A stretch of 64,000 nucleotides of DNA from Lacrimispora sp. 210928-DFI.3.58 (GCF_020554865.1 NZ_JAJCIC010000005.1:1-64000); one strand, 5' to 3'. Positions 43,740-53,025 are shown, counted from the stretch's first letter. The notes: generated by a model not told the origin, from the sequence alone. Numbers and translations: made by a program.

Positions 43740-45569
43740 TTGAAAAAAGGAAGGACAGCAGTTGATGACAGGGAAGATAATGTGCGTATCCAGGAATTTC
43801 TGGATATGATCGCCCCGTCTGTCATTAAATTTGAAACAGATCATTTTATTTGCGGTAACACCTATCGTTGTGTCTGGGCACTGCGGGAGTACCCGACTGC
43901 TACGGAAGAGCAGGCAATTCTCTCACATTTAGGGGAGAAAGATGGTGTAACCTTGCGGATTTATACCCGTCATGTGACACCCGTTGAGGAGCGGAAGATC
44001 ATCAGTAATGCAGCCAACAAAAACCGGATGGATCGGAGCAATACCAGTGATTTACAGCAGACTGTTCTGGCTGAAAGTAATTTACAGGATGTAACTACCA
44101 TCGTAGCCCAGATGCACCGCAACCGAGAACCCCTCCTCCATACGGCAGTATATCTGGAGTTGTGTGCCCATGATCTGGAGCATTTGAAGCTTCTTCAGAC
44201 AGAAGTACTAACGGAACTGATCCGGTCAAAATTGAATGTAGACCGACTGATCCTCCGTCAACAACAGGGGTTCCGGTGTGTAATGCCAAGCGGTTATAAC
44301 CTGTTTAAGGATCAGTTTGAGAGAGTGCTTCCGGCCAGCAGTGTGGCGAATCTGTATCCCTTTAACTATTCAGGAAAGACGGATCCTCACGGGTTCTATA
44401 TTGGGAAAGATAAATTTGGGAGTAATGTACTGGTGGATTTTAACCGGAGAGCAGATGATAAGACGAATGCCAATATCCTGATTCTGGGAAACAGCGGACA
44501 GGGAAAAAGCTATCTGCTTAAATTGCTGCTGACGAATTTAAGGGAGTCCGGAATGCATATCTGCGCTCTGGATCCGGAAATGGAGTATGAAGATCTGACC
44601 AATAATCTGGGAGGGTGTTTTATCGACTTAATGAGCGGGGAGTTCATTATCAACCCTCTGGAACCGAAAACCTGGGACGAAGCGGGAAGCCCAGAGGATC
44701 TGGATGCACCTCAGACCTTTCGCATCCGGTCCAGATTATCCCAGCATATCAGTTTCTTAAAGGATTTTTTCCGAAGCTACAAGGATTTTTCCGACAGGGA
44801 AATCGATGTGATTGAGATCATGCTGCAGAAGTTATATACCAGATGGGGGATTACAGACGAAAGTGATTTTGAATGCCTGGCTGCGGAGGATTACCCAGTT
44901 CTCTCCGATCTTTATGCGTTCATTGAGGAAGAATATCAGGGATTTGACGAAAACAGAAGACAGCTTTATACAGCAGAAATGCTTCAGAGTATTCTTCTTG
45001 GGCTGAATTCTATGTGTGTGGGAGCTGAGAGCAAGTTCTTTAATGGACATACCAATATCACCGATGATGGCTTCATTACCTTTGGGGTAAAAGGACTGTT
45101 ACAGGCCAGCAGGAGCCTTAAAAATGCATTGCTTTTTAATGTGCTTTCGTTTATGAGCGATGTTCTTTTGACACAAGGCAATACGGCAGCCAGTCTGGAT
45201 GAGTTTTATCTGTTCCTTTCCAACCTGACTGCAGTAGAGTATGTTAGAAATTTTATGAAGCGTGTGCGAAAAAAAGATTCTGCAGTTATCATAGCCAGCC
45301 AGAACCTAGAGGATTTTAATCTGGATGGCGTGAGGGAGTATACCAAGCCGCTGTTTTCCATCCCGACGCATCAGTTTCTGTTCAATGCGGGGAGCATTGA
45401 TGCCAAGTTTTATACGGATACCCTGCAGCTGGAGGATAGTGAGTATAACCTGATCCGGTATCCACAACGGGGAGTTTGCCTGTATAAATGTGGAAATGAG
45501 CGATATAACTTAATGGTAAATGCCCCGGAACACAAAGCCAGACTGTTCGGAAAGGCAGGAGGACGCTAA
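43740..45569 (+). CDS. VirB4-like conjugation ATPase (core)
   Basis: A 609-aa ATPase that energises the type IV secretion channel. It starts at TTG behind GAGGAGGAGA. Walker A is GNSGQGKS at 250-257; the Walker B-type region is SLDEFYLFL near 485, followed by RVRKKDSAVIIASQNLEDF. The usual VirB4 has about 800 residues; the missing N-terminal part is encoded by the preceding gene. Confidence 0.9.
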   Translation: MKKGRTAVDDREDNVRIQEFLDMIAPSVIKFETDHFICGNTYRCVWALREYPTATEEQAILSHLGEKDGVTLRIYTRHVTPVEERKIISNAANKNRMDRSNTSDLQQTVLAESNLQDVTTIVAQMHRNREPLLHTAVYLELCAHDLEHLKLLQTEVLTELIRSKLNVDRLILRQQQGFRCVMPSGYNLFKDQFERVLPASSVANLYPFNYSGKTDPHGFYIGKDKFGSNVLVDFNRRADDKTNANILILGNSGQGKSYLLKLLLTNLRESGMHICALDPEMEYEDLTNNLGGCFIDLMSGEFIINPLEPKTWDEAGSPEDLDAPQTFRIRSRLSQHISFLKDFFRSYKDFSDREIDVIEIMLQKLYTRWGITDESDFECLAAEDYPVLSDLYAFIEEEYQGFDENRRQLYTAEMLQSILLGLNSMCVGAESKFFNGHTNITDDGFITFGVKGLLQASRSLKNALLFNVLSFMSDVLLTQGNTAASLDEFYLFLSNLTAVEYVRNFMKRVRKKDSAVIIASQNLEDFNLDGVREYTKPLFSIPTHQFLFNAGSIDAKFYTDTLQLEDSEYNLIRYPQRGVCLYKCGNERYNLMVNAPEHKARLFGKAGGR

Positions 45570-45584
45570 AAGGGGAGACTATGA

Positions 45585-46628
45585 ATGGAGTTAAAGGAGC
45601 AGAAATTTGGCATTGAGATTGAGATGACCGGCATTACCCGTGCGAAAGCGGCTGAAGTAACGGCAGAGTATTTTGGAACTAGAGTCAAATATCTGGGAAC
45701 CTATTACGATACCTATGCAGCCATTGACACGGAGGGGCGGCAGTGGAAATTTATGAGCGATAGCAGTATTCACGCAGAACGGAAGGTAAATGGAAGCAGG
45801 GTAAATGCTGATGTGGAATACCGGACAGAGATGGTGAGTCCAATCTGTCGCTATGAAGACATTGTTACCATTCAGGAAATTATTCGGAAACTGAAAGAGC
45901 ATGGTGCCCTGACAAACAAGAGCTGCGGAATCCATGTGCATATTAATGCAGAGCCGTTTGATGCCAGAACTCTCCGTAATATCACCAATATCATGGCATC
46001 CAAGGAAGACTTGATCTATAAAGCGCTTGGAGTGTCTGTGGAAAGGCAGCATCGTTGGTGTCAGCCGGTGGATACACGATTTTTGGATGAGTTAAACCGG
46101 AGAAAACCTAAAAGTATGGAAGCTGTAGAGCGGATCTGGTACAACGGAGAGAGCCGGAGGGATGCGCATTATGATGATAGCCGCTATCATTGTCTGAACC
46201 TTCATTCTGTTTTTCAGAAAGGAACTGTGGAATTTCGTCTGTTCAATGGGACGCTTCATGCAGGCAAGATTAAGGCCTATATCCAGTTTTGTCTGGCGAT
46301 TGGCGCCCAAGCGCTGAATCAGTCCTGCGCCAGCAGAAGAAAAACTCAGACCAGCAATGAGAAGTATACATTCCGCACTTGGCTTTTACGGCTAGGATTA
46401 AATGGGGAAGAATTCGCCACAGCTCGTCAGCATCTGCTGGCAAATCTGCCGGGCTGTATTGCCTGGAAGGATCCGGCTCAGGCGGAAGCACAAAAGGAAA
46501 GAATGCGACAGAAGCGGGAGAAGGAATTGGCAGAACGGATCCAGAGACAGGAAACCATTCATCCAATTGAGGAATTAGAATCAGCTGGGGAAGCACAGGA
46601 ATCCCCGGCTTTTTGTATGCGAATGTGA
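45585..46628 (+). CDS. Amidoligase-family protein
   Basis: A 347-aa protein of the glutamine-synthetase-like amidoligase family. It has the opening FGIEIEMTGITR, the central SCGIHVHINAE, and a later TVEFRLFNGTLHAGKIKAYIQFCLAI. These carry the Glu, His and Arg residues expected at the metal and ATP site. Members are predicted to join an amino acid or amine to a carboxylate. The next gene encodes a gamma-glutamyl cyclotransferase-like protein, and such pairs are known from comparative genomics. Substrate unknown. Confidence 0.85.
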   Translation: MELKEQKFGIEIEMTGITRAKAAEVTAEYFGTRVKYLGTYYDTYAAIDTEGRQWKFMSDSSIHAERKVNGSRVNADVEYRTEMVSPICRYEDIVTIQEIIRKLKEHGALTNKSCGIHVHINAEPFDARTLRNITNIMASKEDLIYKALGVSVERQHRWCQPVDTRFLDELNRRKPKSMEAVERIWYNGESRRDAHYDDSRYHCLNLHSVFQKGTVEFRLFNGTLHAGKIKAYIQFCLAIGAQALNQSCASRRKTQTSNEKYTFRTWLLRLGLNGEEFATARQHLLANLPGCIAWKDPAQAEAQKERMRQKREKELAERIQRQETIHPIEELESAGEAQESPAFCMRM

Positions 46629-46642
46629 CAGGAGGAAGCAAA

Positions 46643-47164
46643 TTGAAGGGAAAACAAAGACTTTATATTGCCTATGGGAGCAATCTGAATCTGGAGCAGA
46701 TGGCATTTCGTTGTCCGACTGCGAAGGTAGTAGGAAAGAGTGAATTAAAGGATTACGAACTGTTATTTCGGGGAGGCCGCAGGGGGGCTGTGGCAACCGT
46801 AGAACCTAAAGCAGGGAGTACTGTGCCGGTACTGGTCTGGGAGATTCAGAAGAAAGACGAGGCATCGCTGGATCTTTATGAAGGGTATCCGAATTTCTAT
46901 GATAAGCAGATGCTGGAGATTGAACTGGATGGAAAAATTGTTCCGGCCATGGTTTATGTGATGACACCAGGGCATTCATTTGGAATTCCCTCTGACCATT
47001 ATGCCAATGTAATCTGGCAAGGGTACGAAACGGCAGGGTTTGAAACCCAGTTTCTGGAGGACGCAATCGAACATGCTTATCAGCTTGTACAGAAACAGGA
47101 AAGAGAGGGAGGCTTCTATCAGCAGAGCCTGTTTCATATGGGGGGCTATGATGGAATGAAATAA
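46643..47164 (+). CDS. Gamma-glutamyl cyclotransferase-like (AIG2/GGCT) protein
   Basis: TTG 46643 behind CAGGAGGAA gives MKGKQRLYIAYGSNLNLEQM; the in-frame ATG at 46613 lies inside the amidoligase gene and has no good SD. The YGSNL substrate-binding loop and the later LDLYEGYPNFY with the conserved Glu are present. GGCT enzymes cyclise gamma-glutamyl groups to 5-oxoproline and so release the attached amine. Together with the amidoligase it could make and remove a peptide modification. 173 aa. Confidence 0.85.
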   Translation: MKGKQRLYIAYGSNLNLEQMAFRCPTAKVVGKSELKDYELLFRGGRRGAVATVEPKAGSTVPVLVWEIQKKDEASLDLYEGYPNFYDKQMLEIELDGKIVPAMVYVMTPGHSFGIPSDHYANVIWQGYETAGFETQFLEDAIEHAYQLVQKQEREGGFYQQSLFHMGGYDGMK

Positions 47165-47217
47165 ATCCTGATGCGTCAGATGAATATCTCGATAAAAAGT
47201 GTGGAAGGAGTGATTTT

Positions 47218-48243
47218 ATGGCCGTCTCAGCTGCCGCTGTGACAGCAAAACTGGTAGCGCTTACCCTCTCTGGCCGGAATGGGCGGACTGTGGTTTTTTC
47301 TGTTATTGCAGCATTAGTAACCCCTGTTATTTTAATTGCCACCATGATTATGTGCACACTTTCTGGGACTGTAGACCATAACATTTCTGCTGTCCAGCTG
47401 TCCTTTCATGGAGGGTATTTGTCCTCAAAGGTGCCAGCAGAGTATCGGATGTACATCGAAAATATGCAGGACAGTTTTGAAAAACTGGATGGGGTGTTAA
47501 ATGAAATCAATGGTATGGCAGAAGCCGAAGAAGTAGATCCCTACCAGGTAAAAGCGATTTTTTATGCCCTGTTTTTTGGTAAGGAGCACCCTCGGATGGA
47601 TGAGGGGGACTACCGGGCATTCGCAGATTGTTTTGTAGAGTATGAGGAGAGGGAGGATGAAGAGGGAGAAAACTATACAGTTGCAATTCCAATCCAAAGC
47701 CTAAATATGGTCTACGGAAATCTTGTTGCAGAATTAAACCAGGAGGTTTCTCTGGAAGATAAAACGAATGTACAGCGCATCTATATGCTGGCAAAATACG
47801 GTGTGAGTGTACCAGGTGGAAATGGTCTTCCTCCCGGACAGGCTATGGGAGATGGGAGTTTTTCCGCGCTGATGGCAGAGGCAACCCGTTATATTGGTTA
47901 TCCCTATGTATGGGGCGGTAGTTCTCCAGATACCAGTTTCGACTGCAGTGGATATATCTGTTGGGTCTACACGAGATCCGGGGTGTATCACCTTTCCCGA
48001 ACAACAGCTCAGGGGATTTATGACCAGTGTGCGATTGTGTCAAGAGAGGAAGCTAGACCCGGAGATTTGGTGTTTTTTACGGGAACTTATGCATCTGCGG
48101 GGGCGGTCAGCCATGTGGGGATTTATGTTGGAGGCTCTAGGATGCTGCATTGTGGTTCGCCTATTGGCTATGCGGACCTTACTTCTCCTTACTGGAACAG
48201 CCATCTGTATGCTTTTGGAAGGCTGGCAACTATTCCGGAATGA
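47218..48243 (+). CDS. Membrane-anchored NlpC/P60 hydrolase of the transfer system
   Basis: A 341-aa protein with a membrane helix at about 25-48, an outer helical domain (about 60-190) and an NlpC/P60 domain with Cys243 (FDCSGY) and His299 (SHVG). It plays the VirB1-like role of opening peptidoglycan locally for the conjugation channel. A GAAGGAG site precedes the ATG. It stands right after the amidoligase/GGCT pair. Confidence 0.88.
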   Translation: MAVSAAAVTAKLVALTLSGRNGRTVVFSVIAALVTPVILIATMIMCTLSGTVDHNISAVQLSFHGGYLSSKVPAEYRMYIENMQDSFEKLDGVLNEINGMAEAEEVDPYQVKAIFYALFFGKEHPRMDEGDYRAFADCFVEYEEREDEEGENYTVAIPIQSLNMVYGNLVAELNQEVSLEDKTNVQRIYMLAKYGVSVPGGNGLPPGQAMGDGSFSALMAEATRYIGYPYVWGGSSPDTSFDCSGYICWVYTRSGVYHLSRTTAQGIYDQCAIVSREEARPGDLVFFTGTYASAGAVSHVGIYVGGSRMLHCGSPIGYADLTSPYWNSHLYAFGRLATIPE

Positions 48244-48356
48244 GGCAGCTAAAAATGAAATTTGTGCAGATTTGCCGGGACAGTTTATGGATATGTGATA
48301 TCGACTTTTAGAAAAAAGTTCGGTATTGTGTGTGGCTGAAAGGAGGGAAGTAACCG

Positions 48357-48635
48357 ATGGATGAGATTATGGATCAGTTAAATCAGGTAATCGAAGAACG
48401 AGTTCTGGAGCTGAAGAGAAAAAGTGAAGAGGACAAGGTTCCCGCTTATTGCATAGAGACCAAGGAACATGTCCTCCGCATGGATCGAATTCTCAATAGC
48501 CTTTCAGAGGATGACCGGCAATGGTTGGATGACCAGCTTATGGCTAAAATGGATATACCGGAACAGGAGCGTCTGAGGTATTATAAGGCAGGTCTTGCAG
48601 ATGCCATTGAACTAATCCATTATTTAAGAACCTGA
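48357..48635 (+). CDS. Small helical hypothetical protein
   Basis: A 92-aa acidic protein, mostly predicted helix, behind AGGAGGGAAG. It has a central CIETKEHVLRMDRILNSLSEDDRQWLDDQL. No family is recognised. It belongs to the transfer region, and a hairpin lies directly after it. Confidence 0.55.
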   Translation: MDEIMDQLNQVIEERVLELKRKSEEDKVPAYCIETKEHVLRMDRILNSLSEDDRQWLDDQLMAKMDIPEQERLRYYKAGLADAIELIHYLRT

Positions 48636-48648
48636 TGAAACGAGATCG

Positions 48649-48682
48649 GGCGGCTGTGTGAGCAGCCGCCTGATTTGCTTTC
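48649..48682 (+). terminator. Probable terminator after the small helical protein
   Basis: GGCGGCTG (48649-48656) pairs with CAGCCGCC (48663-48670); ATC and GAT at the base can extend it. The T-run after it is interrupted (TGATTTGCTTTCT), so efficiency may be partial. Confidence 0.6.
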
Positions 48683-48704
48683 TGAAAGAAAAAGGAGATT
48701 TGAA

Positions 48705-48968
48705 ATGAGAAATACTACGATCAATGTCAGTTTTAACACAGAAAAATTGGATGCGTTAAAGTTCCACATGGAAAAAAGGGACACCGATCTTCAGGGGGAA
48801 TTAAATGATACAGTACAGAAACTGTATGAAAAATATGTCCCGCAGGCTACCCGTGAATATATTGATGACAAGGTGGCAAGAGAAATATCCGCCAGAGAAC
48901 GTACCCGTAGAGCTGATCGGACTGCGAGACGGGAGGAGTCCCAGCTGGAAGAATCAGAAATCGTATGA
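48705..48968 (+). CDS. DUF6103 family protein
   Basis: An 87-aa protein behind AAAAGGAG. The pattern TTINVSFNTEKLDALKFHMEKRDTDLQ and LYEKYVPQATREYIDD matches, from memory, DUF6103, commonly found beside relaxase genes in Lachnospiraceae elements. The C-terminus is rich in Arg and Glu. It may be a relaxosome or ribbon-helix-helix-like accessory factor. Confidence 0.7.
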   Translation: MRNTTINVSFNTEKLDALKFHMEKRDTDLQGELNDTVQKLYEKYVPQATREYIDDKVAREISARERTRRADRTARREESQLEESEIV

Positions 48969-48989
48969 TAACCAGAAAAAAGAAAACGG

Positions 48990-49374
48990 AATCCCCAGTC
49001 ATCCATGACATCCCCGTGTAGCCCCCTGTGTGCCCCTGTGTCGGGCTTTGGACAGCTAGGTGGCATCGTGGTACCCATACGAGGATTTTAAGCGGTGTTG
49101 GGCAAATGTGAGAGAAGGTTATGGAAACAGCAAGAACACGGGGGGATACGGGATTCCTGAGTGGTTGGCAGGGTCGAAACGTGTGCAGGTTAAAGGGGGT
49201 ATGCTGCTTTTGGCAGCCCACCCCTGGAAAACACCGACCGGCAAAGCCGTTCGGGAAATTTGGTTTGAATACTTTTGGGAAAGGCGGTCGAAAGAATGGT
49301 GCTGGATTTTTGAAAGTGGCAGGATTTTGGAGGAAATGAGAGAGATTTTGTGAATACCTGGTAAGGAGGGAACG
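48990..49374. other. Candidate origin of transfer (oriT) region
   Basis: About 400 bases without a convincing gene stand between two relaxosome-type genes. Three degenerate 10-bp direct repeats occur at 49012-49042 (CCCCGTGTAG, CCCCTGTGTG, CCCCTGTGTC). A hairpin lies at 49195-49224 (GGGG..GCTGC-TTTTG-GCAGC..CCCC). Repeats plus a hairpin beside a relaxase gene are typical of oriT, but the nick site is not identified. A 97-codon frame at 49060 here looks like a chance frame. Confidence 0.5.
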
Positions 49375-49788
49375 ATGGGGAGCGAAAATGCGAAAGTCCG
49401 TGTTGGGATTTATATCGAGAAAGCAATATTAGAACAGGCAGACGGGTTGTTGGAGACTGCCAATGTGCGTTCCAGAAACGAATTTGTAGCAGAAGCGCTT
49501 AAATTCTATATGGGATATCTTCTTGCAGGAAAAGCAGAAAATTATTTTTTGCAGTCACTGGCGTCTGTGCTTACGGGAACCGTTCAGGATAGTGAGAACC
49601 GTCTGGCCAGGATGGACTTTAAGATAGCAGTGGAATTGTCCAAGCTCTCACAGGTAATTGCCTACACCCATGATGTGGATGAAGAATCTTTAAACAGGCT
49701 GCACGTAAAATGTGTTGATGAAGTGAGGCGGATCAATGGAACTGTGAAGTTTGAAGATGCGTATCATTATCAAAAGCGGGATGTGTAG
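49375..49788 (+). CDS. Ribbon-helix-helix relaxosome accessory protein
   Basis: A 137-aa protein behind AAGGAGGG. Residues 6-50 show a strand-helix-helix pattern (KVRVGIYIEKAILEQADGLLETANVRSRNEFVAEALKFYMG), as in MobC/NikA-type accessory proteins. The C-terminal half is helical. It stands between the oriT candidate and the relaxase, so helping the relaxase bind oriT is a natural role. Confidence 0.7.
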   Translation: MGSENAKVRVGIYIEKAILEQADGLLETANVRSRNEFVAEALKFYMGYLLAGKAENYFLQSLASVLTGTVQDSENRLARMDFKIAVELSKLSQVIAYTHDVDEESLNRLHVKCVDEVRRINGTVKFEDAYHYQKRDV

Positions 49789-49808
49789 ATGTTGTTGGGA
49801 AAGAAAAG

Positions 49809-50027
49809 ATGGAAGGAGAATTGATTTGTAATTCCTTCGACTTATACATGGATCATTCCAACTCACATTTTGTATGGAGAAAAGGGGACTCAGACATCTT
49901 ATGAAACATATCCAAGTTTGTGGATAGAATCGAAGCGGCACCTATGGTTATGGGAAACGTGGAGTATTGGTTTCACACGAAAGAGCAGATAGACTTTTTT
50001 TCTGACTGGATTAAGCAAAGTGCCTGA
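49809..50027 (+). pseudogene. Small hypothetical gene interrupted by an in-frame TGA
   Basis: One reading frame runs from ATG 49809 to TGA 50025-50027 with a single internal TGA at 49902-49904. Both halves look protein-like (FDLYMDHSNSHFVWRKGD before, KFVDRIEAAPMVMGNVEYWF after). I read it as a gene broken by a point mutation. No selenocysteine element is evident. It lies in the otherwise empty space before the relaxase gene. Confidence 0.5.
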
Positions 50028-50134
50028 TATGCTCCAAATGGTAAAAACTGTAACGGAAGATGATATGATAAAAGCAGGAGGAATCATGGTGTGATATGCC
50101 ATAGGTTCCTTTTTGTTTTTTTAAAAGGAGTAAC

Positions 50135-53011
50135 ATGCCAAAACTTATTTTTACTTCCCGATATTTAAAAGATGCAAAACCATCTCAGAAAGAAAATTAT
50201 GTCCATTACATTGGAACGCGGAAAGGGGTAGAGAAAATTGATACGAGTAAAAAGTACCTCCCAGCAACGGTGAGTCAAAAGAAGTTGGTGCATCAGCTCC
50301 TGCAGGATTTTCCGGCGACAAAAGAAATGCTGGAGTATGAAGATTATCAAAGAAAACCAACAATCGAAAATGCCTCGGAATTTATTTCCTGTGCATTGGA
50401 ACAAAATCTTGATATAGCAGCGACACGAAAAAATTATGTGGATTATCTGGCGCATCGTCCCCGTGTAGAAAAGATTGGTGAGCATGGTCTGTTTACAGAT
50501 GAGGGAGAACCGGTGGTTCTTGGACAGGTGCAGAATCAGGTGGCAGATCACAAGGGAATTGTGTGGACACATGTGATTTCCCTTCGGCGCGAGGATGCAG
50601 CCCGGTTAGGGTACGACAGTGCTGTTCAGTGGATGGCATTGCTGCGTTCCAAACGGGCAATGCTGTGTAAGCATATGAAAATTGACAGCGCCAATCTGAA
50701 ATGGTACGCTGCATTTCATAATGAAAGCCATCATCCCCATGTTCATCTATTGGTGTACTCAGTAAAAGATGGAGAAGGGTATCTGACAAAGCAGTCGATT
50801 GAGGCCATGCGTTCTGAGCTGGCGCATGATATTTTCCGTCAGGATTTTGCAAATATTTATGAGGAACAGGCGCAGTCTCGTATGAATTTAAAGGAACGGT
50901 CGGAAGTTGTAATGAAGACATGGATAGATGAAATACGGGCGGGGACGCTTAAGAGTTCGGAAATTGAAACCAGTATGATGCAGCTTTCTAAACGGCTGCA
51001 GAATACAGGTGGGAAAAAGGTTTATGGCTACCTGAAGAGAGATGTGAAGGATCTGGTCGATCACATCGTAGACGAGTTGGAGAAAGATGACCGGGTGTCT
51101 GCCCTGTACCGGGAATGGGGGCTATGGCAGGATGAGATTGTGAAGACCTACCGAAAACAGACGGAAGAATTACCGCCTTTATCAAAACAGCCTAAATTAA
51201 AAAGTATCAAAAATATGGTGATTGCAGAAGCATTAAGGCTTGGCAGTCATCATTTTTTGTTTGAAGAGAATGAAGATGGATACTCAGAGCCAAAGGACGA
51301 TTTTTTTATACAAGAACCAGATCCCACAGCAGAGCTGACAGGGGAACTAGATTCGGACTATGCGGAGGAGGAACTTAAGCAAGAGCTTTTTCCTAATGGC
51401 AGAAAAGGAAAATCCAGTTCCAACTGGTGGACAGATGGATATATACAGGCTAGGAATTACTTGTATGGCAGCGATTCTACATTACAGGATTTTGAAAAGG
51501 CATATCAGAAGTTCCTTCAGGAGGCAGAGCTGGGGAATGGGTTTGCCATGCACGACCTTGGCCGGATGTTTGCGGATGGCTTGGGACGGGATGCGGATGT
51601 GGGGCTGGCACAGAAATGGTATGAGAAGGCATTGGAAGCATTTCTTGTAAGAGAAGAATCCGTAAAGAAAAAGAAGAAACCCTATCTGCAATATCGTATT
51701 GGGAAAATGTATGCTTCTGGTTTGGGATCAGAACAAAATTATGAAAAAGCGGCACACTGGTTTTCTCAGGCGGCTGCAATGGATCATAAGTATGCCCAGT
51801 ATTCTCTGGCTGGGCTTTACCGGCGGGGCCGGGGGGTGGAGCAAAATAATATACGGGCGTTTTCTCTGTATATGAGTTCAGCAGAGCAGGGGAATCCTTA
51901 TGCCAGCCTGGAACTGGCGAAGATGTATAGGGATGGTTTTGGTACAGAGCCGGATTTACAGCAGGCAGAGTGGAGATTTCAGAATGCGTATTCCGGTTTT
52001 GTGGTTCTGGAAGAAAAAAGTCATGATGATAAACTCCAGTACCGGATTGGTCAGATGCTTCATACTGGAATGGGAACCAGCAAAGATGATGAGGGGGCGG
52101 CCAGGTATTGGGAAAAGTCTGCAAAGCTGGGGAATATCAATGCTCAGTATGCACTTGGAACACTCTGGCTGGAAACGGGAAGTGGAGACAGCGGCCAGGC
52201 AGTGGAATGGCTTACAAAAGCAGCAAATGCAGAGCACTCAGCTGCCCAGTATGTGTTGGGGAAATTATACCAGGATGGTGTGTATTTTAATAAAGATATG
52301 GATCAGGCCATGAAATGGTTCCGCTCTGCAGCAGAACTTGGAAATGAATATGCTGCATATCGGATGGGATGTTTGTTGCTTTTGGGGGAGGAAATACCGA
52401 AGGATGTGGAAGCGGCTGTGAAGTGGCTCAGCCTGTCAGCGGAAAAAGGAAATCCATATGCGCAGTATCGGCTTGGAATGCTATATCTCAAGGGGGAAGC
52501 GTTTTCTCCTCAAGTGGAAGTGGCAATGAAATGGCTTCAACAGGCAGCGGAGCAGAAAAATGAATGGGCCTTTTATCAGTTAGGGAAGTTATATCTTTCA
52601 GGAGAACATGTAACGAAAAATGTGGAAACAGCAGTACATTACCTGGGATTATGTGCGGAAAAAGGAAACCAGTATGCTCAGTATGTGTTGGGAAAGTTAT
52701 ATCTCTGTGGCAGAGATGTTTCCCGTGATCGGGAAAAGGCAGTGGAATATCTGACAGCATCGGCAGAACAAGGAAATCTGTATGCCAGTTTTTTACTGGA
52801 ACATCTGGATGCATATCAGGATCCGTCCTTGTTTCTGGCAGCAACCAGGCTGCTTCATCATCTGGAAAAGCTGTTTTGCGAAGAAGTACAGAGACCAATG
52901 GAAATGAAGCGGTATCAGATTGACCGGAAACGACGCAGGAAACTGTCAGAGAAAAAGCAGGCTCAAGGACATCATAGGGATGATCAGGAGCCGGCACAAG
53001 GTATTTATTGA
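50135..53011 (+). CDS. MobP/MobL-type relaxase fused to about twelve Sel1 repeats
   Basis: A 958-aa protein. The N-terminal 290 residues are a relaxase with histidine triad HHPHVH at 199-204 and candidate catalytic tyrosines near 10, 22 and 25. It nicks oriT and is carried into the recipient. A charged linker (about 290-440) leads to about twelve Sel1-like repeats (470-915) of about 36 residues (AQYVLGKLYLCG type), which form helical scaffolds for protein contacts. The C-terminus is very basic. AAAAGGAG precedes the ATG. It joins the next gene at TTGA. Confidence 0.88.
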   Translation: MPKLIFTSRYLKDAKPSQKENYVHYIGTRKGVEKIDTSKKYLPATVSQKKLVHQLLQDFPATKEMLEYEDYQRKPTIENASEFISCALEQNLDIAATRKNYVDYLAHRPRVEKIGEHGLFTDEGEPVVLGQVQNQVADHKGIVWTHVISLRREDAARLGYDSAVQWMALLRSKRAMLCKHMKIDSANLKWYAAFHNESHHPHVHLLVYSVKDGEGYLTKQSIEAMRSELAHDIFRQDFANIYEEQAQSRMNLKERSEVVMKTWIDEIRAGTLKSSEIETSMMQLSKRLQNTGGKKVYGYLKRDVKDLVDHIVDELEKDDRVSALYREWGLWQDEIVKTYRKQTEELPPLSKQPKLKSIKNMVIAEALRLGSHHFLFEENEDGYSEPKDDFFIQEPDPTAELTGELDSDYAEEELKQELFPNGRKGKSSSNWWTDGYIQARNYLYGSDSTLQDFEKAYQKFLQEAELGNGFAMHDLGRMFADGLGRDADVGLAQKWYEKALEAFLVREESVKKKKKPYLQYRIGKMYASGLGSEQNYEKAAHWFSQAAAMDHKYAQYSLAGLYRRGRGVEQNNIRAFSLYMSSAEQGNPYASLELAKMYRDGFGTEPDLQQAEWRFQNAYSGFVVLEEKSHDDKLQYRIGQMLHTGMGTSKDDEGAARYWEKSAKLGNINAQYALGTLWLETGSGDSGQAVEWLTKAANAEHSAAQYVLGKLYQDGVYFNKDMDQAMKWFRSAAELGNEYAAYRMGCLLLLGEEIPKDVEAAVKWLSLSAEKGNPYAQYRLGMLYLKGEAFSPQVEVAMKWLQQAAEQKNEWAFYQLGKLYLSGEHVTKNVETAVHYLGLCAEKGNQYAQYVLGKLYLCGRDVSRDREKAVEYLTASAEQGNLYASFLLEHLDAYQDPSLFLAATRLLHHLEKLFCEEVQRPMEMKRYQIDRKRRRKLSEKKQAQGHHRDDQEPAQGIY

Positions 53012-53025
53012 CGAAGGAGGATGGC

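Noticed and set aside
49060..49353. A 97-codon frame in the gene-free region before the ribbon-helix-helix gene
   Set aside because: Trp- and Gly-rich composition, no SD, and it covers repeats and a hairpin better explained as oriT.
49902..49904. TGA read as selenocysteine
   Set aside because: No stem-loop of SECIS type directly after it, no redox motif around it, and no selenocysteine genes in the window.
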